DNA of 64,000 nt, taken from the NCBI GenBank assembly GCA_030272815.1, contig JAJSZT010000004.1:51205-115204 (forward strand), in the 5' to 3' direction. Numbering within the stretch: the first letter of the stretch is position 1; each line of letters starts with the position of its first letter. The position numbers were made by a program, and so were the translations under genes. Source of the DNA: Deltaproteobacteria bacterium (lineage in GTDB: Bacteria > Desulfobacterota > Desulfobacteria > Desulfobacterales > ETH-SRB1). Of the stretch, positions 18,093 through 28,397 are shown piece after piece. The notes under the pieces were generated by a model. The model worked only from the letters and a program-made list of their open reading frames with translations. It ran no database searches and had not been told where the DNA came from.

Positions 18093-18330
18093 GTAATAGC
18101 TCACCACGGATTTTCACGGAATTGCACTGAATTATCGTAACTGTTCAGGTTGTTAGGTTCAATGTTCCGTGAACGCTTACCTTTTACTTAAATAGTTGAA
18201 TGGGTAAACAGAAAACTATTTTGGATGAAATTAATCGTTGTTTTTTGATAGTTAGTTTGTTATAAAAAAAAGGTTATGCTATTTTTTAAATAGCAGTATT
18301 ATAATATTGGTCAAGGGGGTATTTTGTTTC

Positions 18331-20157
18331 ATGAATAATTCTTTAAAAAACGATTCAGCCGAACATCATCCTGGCGAGGAGGATTTGTCAGGGGCGGCGG
18401 TTGCACAACAAAACGAAGAAGAGGTTGATTTAGATAAAGCTGCTGATGATAATACATCGGAAGATGTCCAGAATACCAGTGCCGGCATGGAAAATTTGAT
18501 GGATATGTATGAAGAAAGCTTCAAGCGTTTTGCTGAAGGTGAAGTTGTTACCGGCAGAATAATATCAGTTGATAAGGATTATGTTCTCGTTGATATAGGA
18601 TACAAATCAGAAGGGCAGATACGCATTAATGAATTCAAAGATGAAAAGGGTGAGATATACGTCAACATGGGTGACGATGTAGAAGTAATGGTTGAATTCT
18701 GGGATGAAGAGGAAGAGCGTGTCATCCTCTCCAAAGAAAAGGCAGCCAAGGTTAAGGTTTGGGAAGAAATAAAGAAGACTTATGATGAAGATGGAACAGT
18801 AGAAGGCGTTATTTTAACTCGTGTAAAAGGCGGTTTTTCAGTTGATATAGGGGTTCAGGCATTTTTACCTGGTTCACAGGCAGATTTGAGGCCTATCCGC
18901 AACCTTGACGATTTGGTCGGTAAGAAATTAGAATTCAAAATATTAAAGTATAACAGAAAACGAAGTAATATAGTTTTATCAAGGCGGGCCATTCTTGAAC
19001 ATGAGCGTGAGGCTAAAAGGGCTTCAACGTTGGAAGCTATTCATGAAGATAAAGTTGTTGAGGGAGTAGTAAAAAACATTACCGAATATGGTGTATTCGT
19101 TGATCTGGGCGGTGTGGACGGTCTTCTTCATATAACAGATATTTCATGGGGGCGTGTTAAACATCCATCTGAACTTTTTTCGGTTGGTGATAAGATAACC
19201 GTAAAGATTCTCAGCCTTGATATGGAGAGGGAAAGAGTATCTTTGGGCATGAAACAACTTGTCGAGGACCCCTGGCTGGCTGCTGCAGAAAGATATTCAC
19301 TGAGTTCACGTATAACCGGGAAGGTTGTGAGCCTGACAGATTACGGAGCATTTGTTGAATTGGAAGAGGGTATCGAAGGCCTGATTCACGTTTCTGAAAT
19401 GTCATGGACGAGAAAGGTTCGCCATCCCTCCAAAGTTGTTTCTATTGGAGATATGGTTGATGCAGTTGTTCTGGATATTAAACCGGAAAGCAGGCGTATT
19501 TCTCTTGGAATGAAACAGGTCGTTCCAAATCCATGGGATGTAATCAGTGAGAAATATCCAATTGGTACAACTATTGAAGGCAAGATCAAGAATATAACGG
19601 ATTTCGGGCTTTTTATTGGTATTGATGAAGGAATAGACGGCCTTGTACATATATCAGATATTTCCTGGACAAAGCGTATTAAACACCCATCTGAGTTATA
19701 CAAAAAAGGCGATATGATACAGGCTATAGTTCTTGATATCGAAAAGCAGAATGAAAGATTTTCTCTGGGTATCAAACAACTGCAAAGTGATCCCTGGAAA
19801 ACTGTAGCAGAACGATATGCGGTCGGCAAGGAGATAACAGGCACAATTACTAATATTACCGATTTTGGAATTTTTGTTGAACTTGAAGAAGGAATTGAAG
19901 GTCTCGTTCATGTATCTGAAATCAGTAAGGAAAAGATAAAAACTCCGGTCGGCAAGTTTAAGGTAGGCGAAGTTATAACTTCCAGGGTCATGAATATAAA
20001 TGGTGAAGAAAGAAGAATAGGCCTTTCAGTCAAACAGCTTGAGGTTGTTGATGAGCATGGTCTTCTAAGCGAGTATGTAAACAACATGAGGCCCGCAACT
20101 TCAACTTTTGGAGAGATCTTACGTGAGAATCTTCAAGACAAGTTGAACGGGAAGTAA
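18331..20157 (+). CDS. rpsA: 30S ribosomal protein S1
   Basis: 608 residues with six S1/OB-fold repeats recognisable by their recurring cores: DYVLVDIGYKSEG, GGFSVDIGVQAFLPG, YGVFVDLGGVDGLLH, YGAFVELEEGIEGLIH, FGLFIGIDEGIDGLVH and FGIFVELEEGIEGLVH. S1 binds mRNA at the 30S platform and helps start translation. An acidic, low-complexity N-terminal tail of about 60 residues precedes repeat 1. The ATG at 18331 is ten bases after AAGGGGGT; an in-frame TTG at 18307 lies upstream of that site and is rejected. An 8-bp perfect palindrome (TGCTATTT/AAATAGCA) sits in the leader around 18276-18294. Confidence 0.95.
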   Translation: MNNSLKNDSAEHHPGEEDLSGAAVAQQNEEEVDLDKAADDNTSEDVQNTSAGMENLMDMYEESFKRFAEGEVVTGRIISVDKDYVLVDIGYKSEGQIRINEFKDEKGEIYVNMGDDVEVMVEFWDEEEERVILSKEKAAKVKVWEEIKKTYDEDGTVEGVILTRVKGGFSVDIGVQAFLPGSQADLRPIRNLDDLVGKKLEFKILKYNRKRSNIVLSRRAILEHEREAKRASTLEAIHEDKVVEGVVKNITEYGVFVDLGGVDGLLHITDISWGRVKHPSELFSVGDKITVKILSLDMERERVSLGMKQLVEDPWLAAAERYSLSSRITGKVVSLTDYGAFVELEEGIEGLIHVSEMSWTRKVRHPSKVVSIGDMVDAVVLDIKPESRRISLGMKQVVPNPWDVISEKYPIGTTIEGKIKNITDFGLFIGIDEGIDGLVHISDISWTKRIKHPSELYKKGDMIQAIVLDIEKQNERFSLGIKQLQSDPWKTVAERYAVGKEITGTITNITDFGIFVELEEGIEGLVHVSEISKEKIKTPVGKFKVGEVITSRVMNINGEERRIGLSVKQLEVVDEHGLLSEYVNNMRPATSTFGEILRENLQDKLNGK

Positions 20158-20167
20158 AATTATAACC

Positions 20168-21073
20168 ATGTTTTCCCGCAGACACCCATATCTTTTTTTT
20201 ATCCTGATATTTGCATCTGTAACATCTGCTGCAATTATTGGATTATCTCTGCTTTTTATTTTTAGTACAAGAAATGCGGATTTTGAATTTGGAGAAAAAG
20301 TCGGCGTTATAGAGATAATCGGTGCTATCGCGGATTCAAAAAATATAATTCATAATCTTAAGCGCTTCCGTGAGGATAATTCCGTCAAGGCCATAGTTGT
20401 TAGAATTGATTCGCCCGGTGGCGGAGTGGGGCCTTCACAGGAAATTTTCAGGGAGATAAGAAAGACTTCTGAAAGCAAAAAGGTTATAGCTTCTCTGGGT
20501 GGCGTGGCTGCTTCCGGAGGTTATTATATTGCGGCCGGCGCAGACGGCATCGTCGCAAATCCAGGCACCATAACCGGCAGCATAGGTGTCCTTATGGGAT
20601 ATTCAAATTTTCAGGAGCTTCTTAAAAAAATCGGCCTGGTTCCCGTTGTTATCAAAAGCGGTGAGTACAAGGATATAGGATCTCCGGTCAGAGAGATGAC
20701 CAAAAAGGAAGAAGAAATTCTGCGTAATCTTGCGAATCAAATTCATAGACAATTCATTAAGGCCATTGCCGAAGGAAGAGGGATAGAACAGTCAAAAGTA
20801 GAAAAATTTGCTGATGGACGGATATTTTCAGGAGAAGAGGCAAAAGAACTAGGCCTTGTTGATCGTTTTGGAAATCTTGAGGATGCGATAGAATGGGCAG
20901 GACGCATGGGTGGAATAAAAGGTAAGATATCGACAGTTTATCCTCCAGAGAAGAAGTTTTCTGTTTTAAAATACCTTGTGAATTCATCCTTAAAGGAGGT
21001 TGCAAACCGTTTTATCAATCCACGTTTGTTTGCAGGTTATCTTTATAGCCCTGCAGGATGCAGAGAAAATTAA
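20168..21073 (+). CDS. sppA: Signal peptide peptidase SppA, short form
   Basis: 301 residues with an N-terminal membrane anchor (about 8-33) and a single S49 peptidase domain facing the periplasm. Catalytic dyad residues are visible as Ser116 in GGVAASGGYY and Lys168 in KSGEYKDIGSP; the RIDSPGGGVGPSQEI and NPGTITGSIGVL motifs are typical. The short one-domain form assembles as an octamer in studied relatives and degrades cleaved signal peptides. It starts 10 bases after rpsA and probably shares its transcript. It ends 4 bases before the convergent tsaC. Confidence 0.93.
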   Translation: MFSRRHPYLFFILIFASVTSAAIIGLSLLFIFSTRNADFEFGEKVGVIEIIGAIADSKNIIHNLKRFREDNSVKAIVVRIDSPGGGVGPSQEIFREIRKTSESKKVIASLGGVAASGGYYIAAGADGIVANPGTITGSIGVLMGYSNFQELLKKIGLVPVVIKSGEYKDIGSPVREMTKKEEEILRNLANQIHRQFIKAIAEGRGIEQSKVEKFADGRIFSGEEAKELGLVDRFGNLEDAIEWAGRMGGIKGKISTVYPPEKKFSVLKYLVNSSLKEVANRFINPRLFAGYLYSPAGCREN

Positions 21074-21077
21074 AGTT

Positions 21078-21689
21078 TTACTCAAAAGCGCTCACATCGC
21101 CCAAGCCTTTTCGTATGATTTCAGGCATATCCTTTATCAAAGATATTATACTGGAAGGCTGTCCTGGGATAGGCGTTCCCCCGTCAATTACAAAATCTAT
21201 TCTGGATTGAAAAAAATCATGAATAAGTGATGGGTCATTAAGAATTGAACCATCAGGCATAGTTGCGCTAGTGGTGATAATCGGATTGCCTAATTCTTCA
21301 ACCAGTGCTAAGCAAATGGCATTGTCAGGCACACGAATTCCAGCGGTTTTTCGTTTGGTCAACATTATTTTAGGAACGAGTTTCGAACCTTCAAGAATAA
21401 AAGTATAAGGGCCCGGCAAAAGTCGCTTCATGTTTTTGTAAGCATAATTTGAAACTTTTGCATAATGGCTTATGTTTTTGAGCCCCGAGCAAATAAAACT
21501 GAAAGGCTTGCTTTTATTGCGCTGTTTTAACTGGTATATTTTTTCAATAGCCTTTTTATTCATTATATCGCAACCTATCCCGTAATAGGTATCAGTCGGA
21601 TAGGCGATTATACCACCTCTTTTGAGATGTTCGACAACTCTGCAAATTAGTCGTGTATGCGGATTTTTGGAGTTTATTTCTATTAGCAT
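21078..21689 (-). CDS. tsaC: L-threonylcarbamoyladenylate synthase (YrdC/TsaC family)
   Basis: 203 residues forming a single YrdC domain: RGGIIAYPTDTYYGIGCD, KRNKSKPFSFI-like KQRNKSKPFSFICS, RLLPGPYTFIL and the GNPIITTSATMPDG motif are visible. The enzyme makes threonylcarbamoyl-AMP from threonine, bicarbonate and ATP for the t6A37 modification of ANN-decoding tRNAs. It lacks the C-terminal Sua5 domain. Convergent with sppA. Confidence 0.93.
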   Translation of the reverse strand: MLIEINSKNPHTRLICRVVEHLKRGGIIAYPTDTYYGIGCDIMNKKAIEKIYQLKQRNKSKPFSFICSGLKNISHYAKVSNYAYKNMKRLLPGPYTFILEGSKLVPKIMLTKRKTAGIRVPDNAICLALVEELGNPIITTSATMPDGSILNDPSLIHDFFQSRIDFVIDGGTPIPGQPSSIISLIKDMPEIIRKGLGDVSAFE

Positions 21690-21811
21690 AATAGTTCGGC
21701 CTTTATTTATTTGCGTTTTATTTCATTGTCAAGAAAGCAAATAAATGATAGCTAAAGATAAATCGTAACAGTTCACGGTTGTCGGTTTACAGTTAACAGT
21801 TTTATGTTTTG

Positions 21812-21938
21812 AGGCTACCAACGTAAGGCGGGACAGCCTATAAATTCAGTTAGTTATCAATTCATTAGATTTCGCTTGATTGTGGAATTGCCATAGAGCC
21901 AAAATGGCGGAAAGTGTCCCGCTTTAAGTTGGCAGCCT
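21812..21938. repeat. MITE-like element family C with 6-bp target duplication
   Basis: 127 bp, ends in 24-bp inverted repeats with three mismatches (AGGCTACCAACGTAAGGCGG... and AGGCTGCCAACTTAAAGCGG... read inward). GTTTTG directly flanks both ends (21806-21811 and 21939-21944). It has no ORF. It is inserted in a dispersed repeat region with forms of the motif ACCGTGAACCGT, and lies upstream of guaB. This accounts for most of the 306-base gap 21690-21996. Confidence 0.8.
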
Positions 21939-21996
21939 GTTTTGATCAACCGTAAACCGTGAACCGTTACTTAATTAATAATTTCTGGAGAAATTT

Positions 21997-23460
21997 ATGA
22001 TCAAAATACCACCTGAAGAAGCATATTCTTTTGATGATGTTTTGCTGATCCCCGGCTATTCTGATGTATTGCCCAAAGATGTGAATATCAGTACCCGTTT
22101 GACTAAAAACCTTACCTTAAATATCCCTATCGTCAGCGCTGCCATGGATACCGTAACTGAGGCTAGAACATCCATAAGTATGGCGCGAGAGGGGGGATTA
22201 GGTTTTATACATCGAAACATGAGTATAAAAAGTCAGGTTCTGGAGGTAGATAAAGTAAAAAAATCGGAAAGTGGTATGATTATTGATCCGGTTACTGTTA
22301 ATCCTGACCAGCCGGTCCATGAGGTGCTTAAGCTTATGGAGCAGTACCGCATTTCCGGACTTCCTGTTGTAAAAGGAGATCAGTTAGTCGGCATTTTGAC
22401 AAACAGGGATTTGAGATTCGAGACCAATATGGAGAAAAAGGTTTCAGAAGTAATGACCAGGGAAAATCTTGTTACGGTATCAGAGGGAATTACTCTGGAA
22501 GATTCCAAGAAGCTGCTTCATAAACACAGGATTGAAAAACTTCTTGTGGTTGATAAAAATGGACGACTTACAGGCATGATAACCATAAAGGATATTGAGA
22601 AGATAAAAAAATATCCTAACGCTTGCAAGGATAGCATGGGCAGGCTAAGGGTTGGAGCTGCTGTTGGTGTCGGTTCTGATATGGAAGAGCGCGCAGAAGC
22701 GCTTTTAAAAGCAGACGCTGATGTTATATTAATAGATACAGCTCACGGTCATTCAAGAAACGTTATAGATGCTGTAAAAATTTTAAAAAGTAATTTCGAT
22801 GACATTGAGCTGATTGCAGGTAATGTCGGCACTTCGAAAGGTGCCGATGATCTTGTTAAAGCCGGGGTTGACGGAGTGAAAATCGGAATAGGGCCAGGGT
22901 CTATATGCACTACTCGAATAGTGGCGGGTATAGGCATTCCTCAGGTTACAGGTATAATGAATTGCAGATCTATATCAAATAAGACAGGTGTGCCTTTGAT
23001 TGCTGACGGTGGTATAAAATTTTCAGGTGATATTACGAAAGCTGTTGGAGCGGGTGCCCATGTGGTAATGATCGGAGGGCTTTTTGCCGGAACAGAGGAA
23101 AGCCCGGGCGAGTCAATATTTTTCCAGGGCCGCAGCTACAAGTTATACAGGGGCATGGGATCTATTGAAGCAATGAAAAAGGGAAGTAAGGACAGATACT
23201 ACCAGAGTGAAGCAATTGAGGATGACAAGCTGGTTCCTGAAGGCATAGTTGGGCGCGTGCCATACAAGGGCTCACTTTCTGCGAATATTTTTCAGCTCGT
23301 TGGAGGATTGAGAGCAGGTATGGGATATGTGGGTTGCCAAACTATTGAAGAATTGAGAGAAAAAGCCAGGTTTATTAAGATTACTGCCGCAGGTTTGCGC
23401 GAAAGCCATGTCCATGATGTAATAATTACCAAGGAAGCACCTAACTATAGTTTAGATTAA
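21997..23460 (+). CDS. guaB: Inosine-5'-monophosphate dehydrogenase
   Basis: 487 residues, standard length. The TIM barrel carries the catalytic Cys304 in GPGSICTTR and the flap region [18 protein letters not shown]; a pair of CBS domains (about 93-205, with [10 protein letters not shown]) is inserted. It oxidises IMP to XMP with NAD+, the committed step to GMP. Preceded by a GGAG ribosome-binding site (tctggag). dnaE begins 12 bases later and is likely co-transcribed. GMP made here also feeds the GDP-sugar route begun by manC downstream. Confidence 0.96.
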   Translation: MIKIPPEEAYSFDDVLLIPGYSDVLPKDVNISTRLTKNLTLNIPIVSAAMDTVTEARTSISMAREGGLGFIHRNMSIKSQVLEVDKVKKSESGMIIDPVTVNPDQPVHEVLKLMEQYRISGLPVVKGDQLVGILTNRDLRFETNMEKKVSEVMTRENLVTVSEGITLEDSKKLLHKHRIEKLLVVDKNGRLTGMITIKDIEKIKKYPNACKDSMGRLRVGAAVGVGSDMEERAEALLKADADVILIDTAHGHSRNVIDAVKILKSNFDDIELIAGNVGTSKGADDLVKAGVDGVKIGIGPGSICTTRIVAGIGIPQVTGIMNCRSISNKTGVPLIADGGIKFSGDITKAVGAGAHVVMIGGLFAGTEESPGESIFFQGRSYKLYRGMGSIEAMKKGSKDRYYQSEAIEDDKLVPEGIVGRVPYKGSLSANIFQLVGGLRAGMGYVGCQTIEELREKARFIKITAAGLRESHVHDVIITKEAPNYSLD

Positions 23461-23472
23461 TACCAAAACTAA

Positions 23473-26400
23473 ATGACTCATACCCCCCCTTTTGTTCATC
23501 TTCATGTTCATACACAATACAGCCTCCTAGACGGTGCAATAAGGATTGATGCCCTTTTAAAACGTGCAATTGATTTTGGAATGGATTCCGTGGCCATTAC
23601 CGATCATGGCACTATGTTCGGAGTTCTTGAATTTTTTGAGAAGGCCGGTAAAGCAGGGGTCAAACCGATAATAGGATGCGAATTTTATGTTGCACCGCGC
23701 AGACTTACTGATAAAACCGTTTTGGATAACAAAGGGCTTTCCCACCTGGTCATTCTGGCTGAAAATCCTGAAGGATACCGTAATTTATGCAAACTGGCTA
23801 CAATTGCTCAACTCAAAGGTTTTTACCATAAGCCCCGCATTGACAAGAATGTATTAAGAGAACACAGTAAAGGGCTTGTTGCTCTTTCGGCATGTCTTCA
23901 CGGTGAAATTCCAAGGCTTATTAGTGAGAACAGACTGGATGGGGCTGATGAGGCTGCGCGCACTTATCTTGACATTTTCGGTGAGGACAACTTTTTCCTT
24001 GAGGTTCAAGATAACGGGATCCATGTGCAGGAAAAAGTGAACAATGCCCTTCTTGACATGAGCGAAAGGCTCTCAATTCCTCTGGTTGCGACCAATGACT
24101 GTCACTATCTTGACAAAGAAGACGCTCGTGCTCATGAGATCCTTTTGTGTGTACAGACTGGAAAAACCATTTATGACCCGGATCACTTCAGATTTGGAAC
24201 CGATCAGCTCTATTTCAAATCAAGAGAAGAAATGCACAATTATTTCAAAAGCTATCCGGGAGCTTTAGAGAATACAGTCAGTATAGCCAAGAGATGTAAT
24301 GTTGATTTTGATTTTAAATCTTATCACTTTCCAAAATTTGAAACTCCATCAGGACAGACCGCTGAGGAGTTTTTTGAGCAAAAAGCCTGGGAAGGATATA
24401 ATCAAAAAATAAAGCGCGTAAAGGAAAAGAATCCTGAGATTGACGAAAGTCAGTATAAAGAACGTATAAAAAGTGAAATTTCAACCATAAATTCCATGGG
24501 TTTTTCCGGATACTTTTTGATTGTTGCTGATTTCATCCTATATGCCAAAAAACATAATATTCCTGTGGGCCCCGGCAGAGGTTCGGTAGCTGGCAGCCTT
24601 GTTGCCTATTCTCTTGGAATTACTGATTTAGATCCAATTGAACACGGTTTGATTTTTGAGCGTTTTCTTAATCCAGGTCGTAAGAGCATGCCTGATATTG
24701 ATGTTGATTTTTGCATAAATGGCAGGGAAAAAATATTCAGGTATGTGGTGGAAAAATACGGTGGTGGCAGCTATGTAGCTCAGATTATTACATTCGGAAA
24801 ACTAAAGACCAGGGCTGTGATACGCGATGTAGGCCGTGCTTTGGATATACCTCTGCATGAAGTAGATGCAATAGCCAAAATGGTGCCGGATGTCTTGAAT
24901 ATTAGTCTGGATAATGCCCTGAAGCAGGAACCCAGGCTTAGGTCAATTGCAGAAAAAAAGCCGGAAATCGACGATTTGCTGAAAGTCTGTCGTGTTCTGG
25001 AAGGACTTCCCCGGCATGCATCAACTCATGCTGCTGGCGTCGTTGTTTCCGACAAGCCGCTTGTGGAATATTTGCCGCTTTATAAGGGTAAAAAAGGAGA
25101 AGTTCTGACACAGTTCGATATGAAATGTGTCGAGAAGATAGGGCTCGTAAAATTCGATTTTCTTGGGCTTCGCAACCTTACCGTTATCGCAAATACATTA
25201 TCTCTTATCGCCAAACAGGGCGACACCCCTCCCGATCTTATAAATATAACTTTGGCCGATCCTGATACATACAGGCTTCTTGTTTCGGGTGATACCGTTG
25301 GAGTGTTTCAGTTGGAAAGTTCCGGCATGAAAGATCTGCTTGTAAGGTTAAGGCCCGAATGCTTTGATGATGTTATAGCGCTTGTAGCTCTTTACCGGCC
25401 AGGACCCATGGAAAGCGGGATGATTGATGATTATGTGGAAAGAAAACATGGGAAAAAAGATGTAGTATATCTTTTGCCCGAGCTTGAACCTATACTGAAG
25501 GAAACTTACGGAGTTATTGTGTATCAGGAACAGGTTATGAGAATTGCGGCATCTGTTGCTGACTATTCCATGTCTGAAGCTGATGATTTAAGAAAAGCTA
25601 TGGGCAAGAAAAAACCTGCAATTATGGCCAGGCAAAGGCTGCGTTTTATAAAGGGAGCTACGGAACGGGGCATCCAATCCCAAAAAGCAAAAAAGCTGTT
25701 TGATCTTATTGAAAAATTTGGAGGTTACGGATTTAACAAGTCGCACAGCGCCGCTTATGCTCTTATTGCATATCAGACAGCTTTTCTTAAAGCGCATTTT
25801 CCTGTTGAGTTCATGGCTTCGCTGCTTACCAGCGAGATTCACTCAATTGACGGAGTAGTAAAATATATAGCCGAATGCCGACATCACGGCATACAAGTGC
25901 TTCCTCCTGATATAAATGAAAGCGACAAGGAATTTACGGTAATAGGTTCGAAGATCAGGTTCGGACTGGTTGCTGTTAAGAATGTAGGGGAAGGAGCTAT
26001 TGAAGTTATAATAGACGATAGAAAAAAGGGAAGATTTTCTTCTCTGTTTGATTTTTGTGAACGAGTGGATCTTAAAAAAGCTAACAAAAGAGTTATTGAA
26101 AGCCTTATTAAATGTGGTGCCTTTGATTCTACAGGAGCTAATCGTTCCCAGATGATGGTATCTTTGGAAAATGCCATTGATTATGGCCAAAGGGTCCAGA
26201 AGGAGAGAACAGACCCCCAGATGGGATTGTTCAATATGGGAGGAGTCCGGCAAGATATAAATCTTCCTAAAATGCCAAGTATGGATGAATGGGATGAAAG
26301 ACAGCTTTTAGCTTTTGAAAAGGAAGCTCTTGGTTTCTATATAACCGGCCACCCTTTGACAAGGTTTGAGGACCTGCTGGATAAATTCACCAATGCGAAT

Positions 26401-26988
26401 ACAATTTCTTTAAAGAAAAAAAACGATGGTGAACTTGTCAGGATTGGCGGCATTATTATTAATATTAAGACAATAAAGACAAAAAAGGGCGATTTAATGG
26501 CCTTTGTTACCCTGGAAGATCAGCATAAAACTGTTGAAATCATAATATTTTCTTTAGCTTATGCAGCGGTTCACGAGCTCCTGGTTGAAGATAACACTGT
26601 CATTATACAGGGACGGGTAAAAAGGGATGAGAATTCTGTAAAAATTTTGGCAGATACCGTAGTGCCGATTGAGAAAGCAGAGGAAACCTGGACCGCAAGT
26701 ATTCATTTTAATTTGGATAAAAATAAAACAGGAAAAGATTTGCTTTTAAGATTGAATGATCTTCTTAAAAGATATCCGGGTTCATGCAATGCATATATTC
26801 ATTTATTTAGTCCTGAAGAAACAGATACAGTCATAGCTCTGCCTGATACAATGAAATTAAAGGCCGGTTCGTCATTGACCCGTGCAGTAAACGAGCTTCT
26901 TGGTTATAATGCTATAGAAACGATATGCGACTCAGACTATAAAGAGCAAAAAGAAAACAGTAAAAAAGGAAGATATAGAAATGCCTGA
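23473..26988 (+). CDS. dnaE: DNA polymerase III subunit alpha
   Basis: 1171 residues, the DnaE1 type. The PHP domain opens with HLHVHTQYSLLDGAI; the polymerase core has PGRGSVAGSLVAYSLGI and the catalytic acidic motif PDIDVDFCINGREKI, then GVIVYQEQVMRIA; a helix-hairpin-helix and an OB-fold nucleic-acid-binding domain (VRIGGIIINIKTIKTKKGD) follow. It is the catalytic subunit of the replicase. No polymerase-exonuclease fusion is seen. The gene overlaps manC by 8 bases. Confidence 0.97.
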   Translation: MTHTPPFVHLHVHTQYSLLDGAIRIDALLKRAIDFGMDSVAITDHGTMFGVLEFFEKAGKAGVKPIIGCEFYVAPRRLTDKTVLDNKGLSHLVILAENPEGYRNLCKLATIAQLKGFYHKPRIDKNVLREHSKGLVALSACLHGEIPRLISENRLDGADEAARTYLDIFGEDNFFLEVQDNGIHVQEKVNNALLDMSERLSIPLVATNDCHYLDKEDARAHEILLCVQTGKTIYDPDHFRFGTDQLYFKSREEMHNYFKSYPGALENTVSIAKRCNVDFDFKSYHFPKFETPSGQTAEEFFEQKAWEGYNQKIKRVKEKNPEIDESQYKERIKSEISTINSMGFSGYFLIVADFILYAKKHNIPVGPGRGSVAGSLVAYSLGITDLDPIEHGLIFERFLNPGRKSMPDIDVDFCINGREKIFRYVVEKYGGGSYVAQIITFGKLKTRAVIRDVGRALDIPLHEVDAIAKMVPDVLNISLDNALKQEPRLRSIAEKKPEIDDLLKVCRVLEGLPRHASTHAAGVVVSDKPLVEYLPLYKGKKGEVLTQFDMKCVEKIGLVKFDFLGLRNLTVIANTLSLIAKQGDTPPDLINITLADPDTYRLLVSGDTVGVFQLESSGMKDLLVRLRPECFDDVIALVALYRPGPMESGMIDDYVERKHGKKDVVYLLPELEPILKETYGVIVYQEQVMRIAASVADYSMSEADDLRKAMGKKKPAIMARQRLRFIKGATERGIQSQKAKKLFDLIEKFGGYGFNKSHSAAYALIAYQTAFLKAHFPVEFMASLLTSEIHSIDGVVKYIAECRHHGIQVLPPDINESDKEFTVIGSKIRFGLVAVKNVGEGAIEVIIDDRKKGRFSSLFDFCERVDLKKANKRVIESLIKCGAFDSTGANRSQMMVSLENAIDYGQRVQKERTDPQMGLFNMGGVRQDINLPKMPSMDEWDERQLLAFEKEALGFYITGHPLTRFEDLLDKFTNANTISLKKKNDGELVRIGGIIINIKTIKTKKGDLMAFVTLEDQHKTVEIIIFSLAYAAVHELLVEDNTVIIQGRVKRDENSVKILADTVVPIEKAEETWTASIHFNLDKNKTGKDLLLRLNDLLKRYPGSCNAYIHLFSPEETDTVIALPDTMKLKAGSSLTRAVNELLGYNAIETICDSDYKEQKENSKKGRYRNA

Positions 26989-28342
26989 CCTGAAGGAAAA
27001 CGTATATGCTGTCTTGCTCGCAGGAGGGGCTGGAACGCGTCTTTGGCCTGTATCCAGAAAGCTCTATCCAAAGCAGCTTGTAAAGTTTATAGGTAAAGAT
27101 TCTCTTGTCCAGAGCACTATAAAGAGGCTGAGCCCTGTGGTTGATACTGAACGAATAAGAATTGTATGCGGAAAGGAACATTTTCATGAGACAGCCAGGC
27201 ACATGGCTGAGATAGGCGTCCGGTCTGAAGGAAAAATCATTTGTGAACCGTGTGGCAGAAATACAGCGCCCGCTATTCTGCTTGCAGTGCTCAATATTTT
27301 AAAAAGTAAACAGGACGCTGTTCTGTGCGTTTTTCCGGCTGATCATGTAATTAGAGATATAGAGAGTTTTCATAATAAGTTAAATTCAGCAATACGTCTT
27401 GCTGACAAGGGTTATATTGTAACCTTTGGTATTAAACCCAATTATCCTGAGACAGGATATGGGTATGTTGAAGGTGACGGCGAGATATTTGATGGAGCAT
27501 TAGCGATTAAGAGATTTGTTGAGAAGCCGGATGCAGAAACTGCAGAAAAGTATGTTAAGGCTGGAAACTTTTTCTGGAACAGCGGGATGTTTGCTTTCAT
27601 GGGTTCTGTCATGATTGAAGAATTTCGCAAATACCAGCCGGATCTCCTTAAAATAATGGAAGATATTATTTCAAAACACAGGTCCTTAACAGTAGATGAA
27701 TATAAGAGACTGCCGGACATCTCTATAGATTATGCCATAATGGAAAATACGGATAAAGGAGTTGTTCTGCCATCTGACTTTGGATGGAGCGATATAGGAT
27801 CATGGAAGTCTCTTTATGATTTTCTTCCAAAAGATGGGGACAATAATGTTATTGATGGAGATGTTATTGCAAAGGATACTACAGACTGTTTTATAATGGG
27901 CACGGATAGGCTGATCGCTACAAACCATCTAAATAGAATAGTTGTCGTTGAAACGCCGGATTCCGTATTTGTTTCGGATCTTGATAACAGCAGGGATGTA
28001 AAATCTATTGTTAATCAGCTAAAGGGAAAGGGAAGAAAAGAATATCAGAAGCATAATAAAGTGCACCATCCTTGGGGCAGCCTGACTGTTCTTGAACATG
28101 AAGATGATATTAAAGTTGAAAGACTTGTCATATATCCTGATTCAAATCTTCAATTTAAAGTTGAAAAGCCGACCTTACAACACCTGATTGTGATTAAAGG
28201 CCATGTGAAAATCACATTAAACATGGAAACCGAATTTTTAACCAGGGGAGAGTCAAAAATAATTTTCGGCAATGAATCTATTAAAATTGATAACCCTGGG
28301 AAAGAGCCGGTTTGTATTATTAGAGTAAATATATCGAACTAA
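26981..28342 (+). CDS. manC: Mannose-1-phosphate guanylyltransferase (ManC-type, with degenerate cupin domain)
   Basis: 453 residues. The N-terminal nucleotidyltransferase has LLAGGAGTRLWPVSRKLYPKQ, FPADHVI and VEKPDAETAEKYV, and should make GDP-mannose from mannose-1-P and GTP. The C-terminal cupin, which in bifunctional enzymes isomerises fructose-6-P/mannose-6-P, begins HHPWGSLTVLEH but where relatives have a metal-binding MHHHRAEHW-like motif this protein reads VEKPTLQHL; the isomerase activity is doubtful. It overlaps dnaE by 8 bases and precedes a sugar aminotransferase, suggesting a GDP-sugar supply for surface polysaccharide. Confidence 0.9.
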   Translation: MPDLKENVYAVLLAGGAGTRLWPVSRKLYPKQLVKFIGKDSLVQSTIKRLSPVVDTERIRIVCGKEHFHETARHMAEIGVRSEGKIICEPCGRNTAPAILLAVLNILKSKQDAVLCVFPADHVIRDIESFHNKLNSAIRLADKGYIVTFGIKPNYPETGYGYVEGDGEIFDGALAIKRFVEKPDAETAEKYVKAGNFFWNSGMFAFMGSVMIEEFRKYQPDLLKIMEDIISKHRSLTVDEYKRLPDISIDYAIMENTDKGVVLPSDFGWSDIGSWKSLYDFLPKDGDNNVIDGDVIAKDTTDCFIMGTDRLIATNHLNRIVVVETPDSVFVSDLDNSRDVKSIVNQLKGKGRKEYQKHNKVHHPWGSLTVLEHEDDIKVERLVIYPDSNLQFKVEKPTLQHLIVIKGHVKITLNMETEFLTRGESKIIFGNESIKIDNPGKEPVCIIRVNISN

Positions 28343-28397
28343 AGGCTAAAGGCTGAAGGAAAAAGGCTGAAGGCTGAAGGCTGAAGGAAAAAATATT
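28343..28397. repeat. Short tandem repeat of an aaggctgaagg unit
   Basis: Between manC and the aminotransferase gene a purine-rich unit of about 7-13 bases (aggctga / aggaaaa) is repeated five times. It also supplies the purine-rich ribosome-binding region of the downstream gene. Confidence 0.7.
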
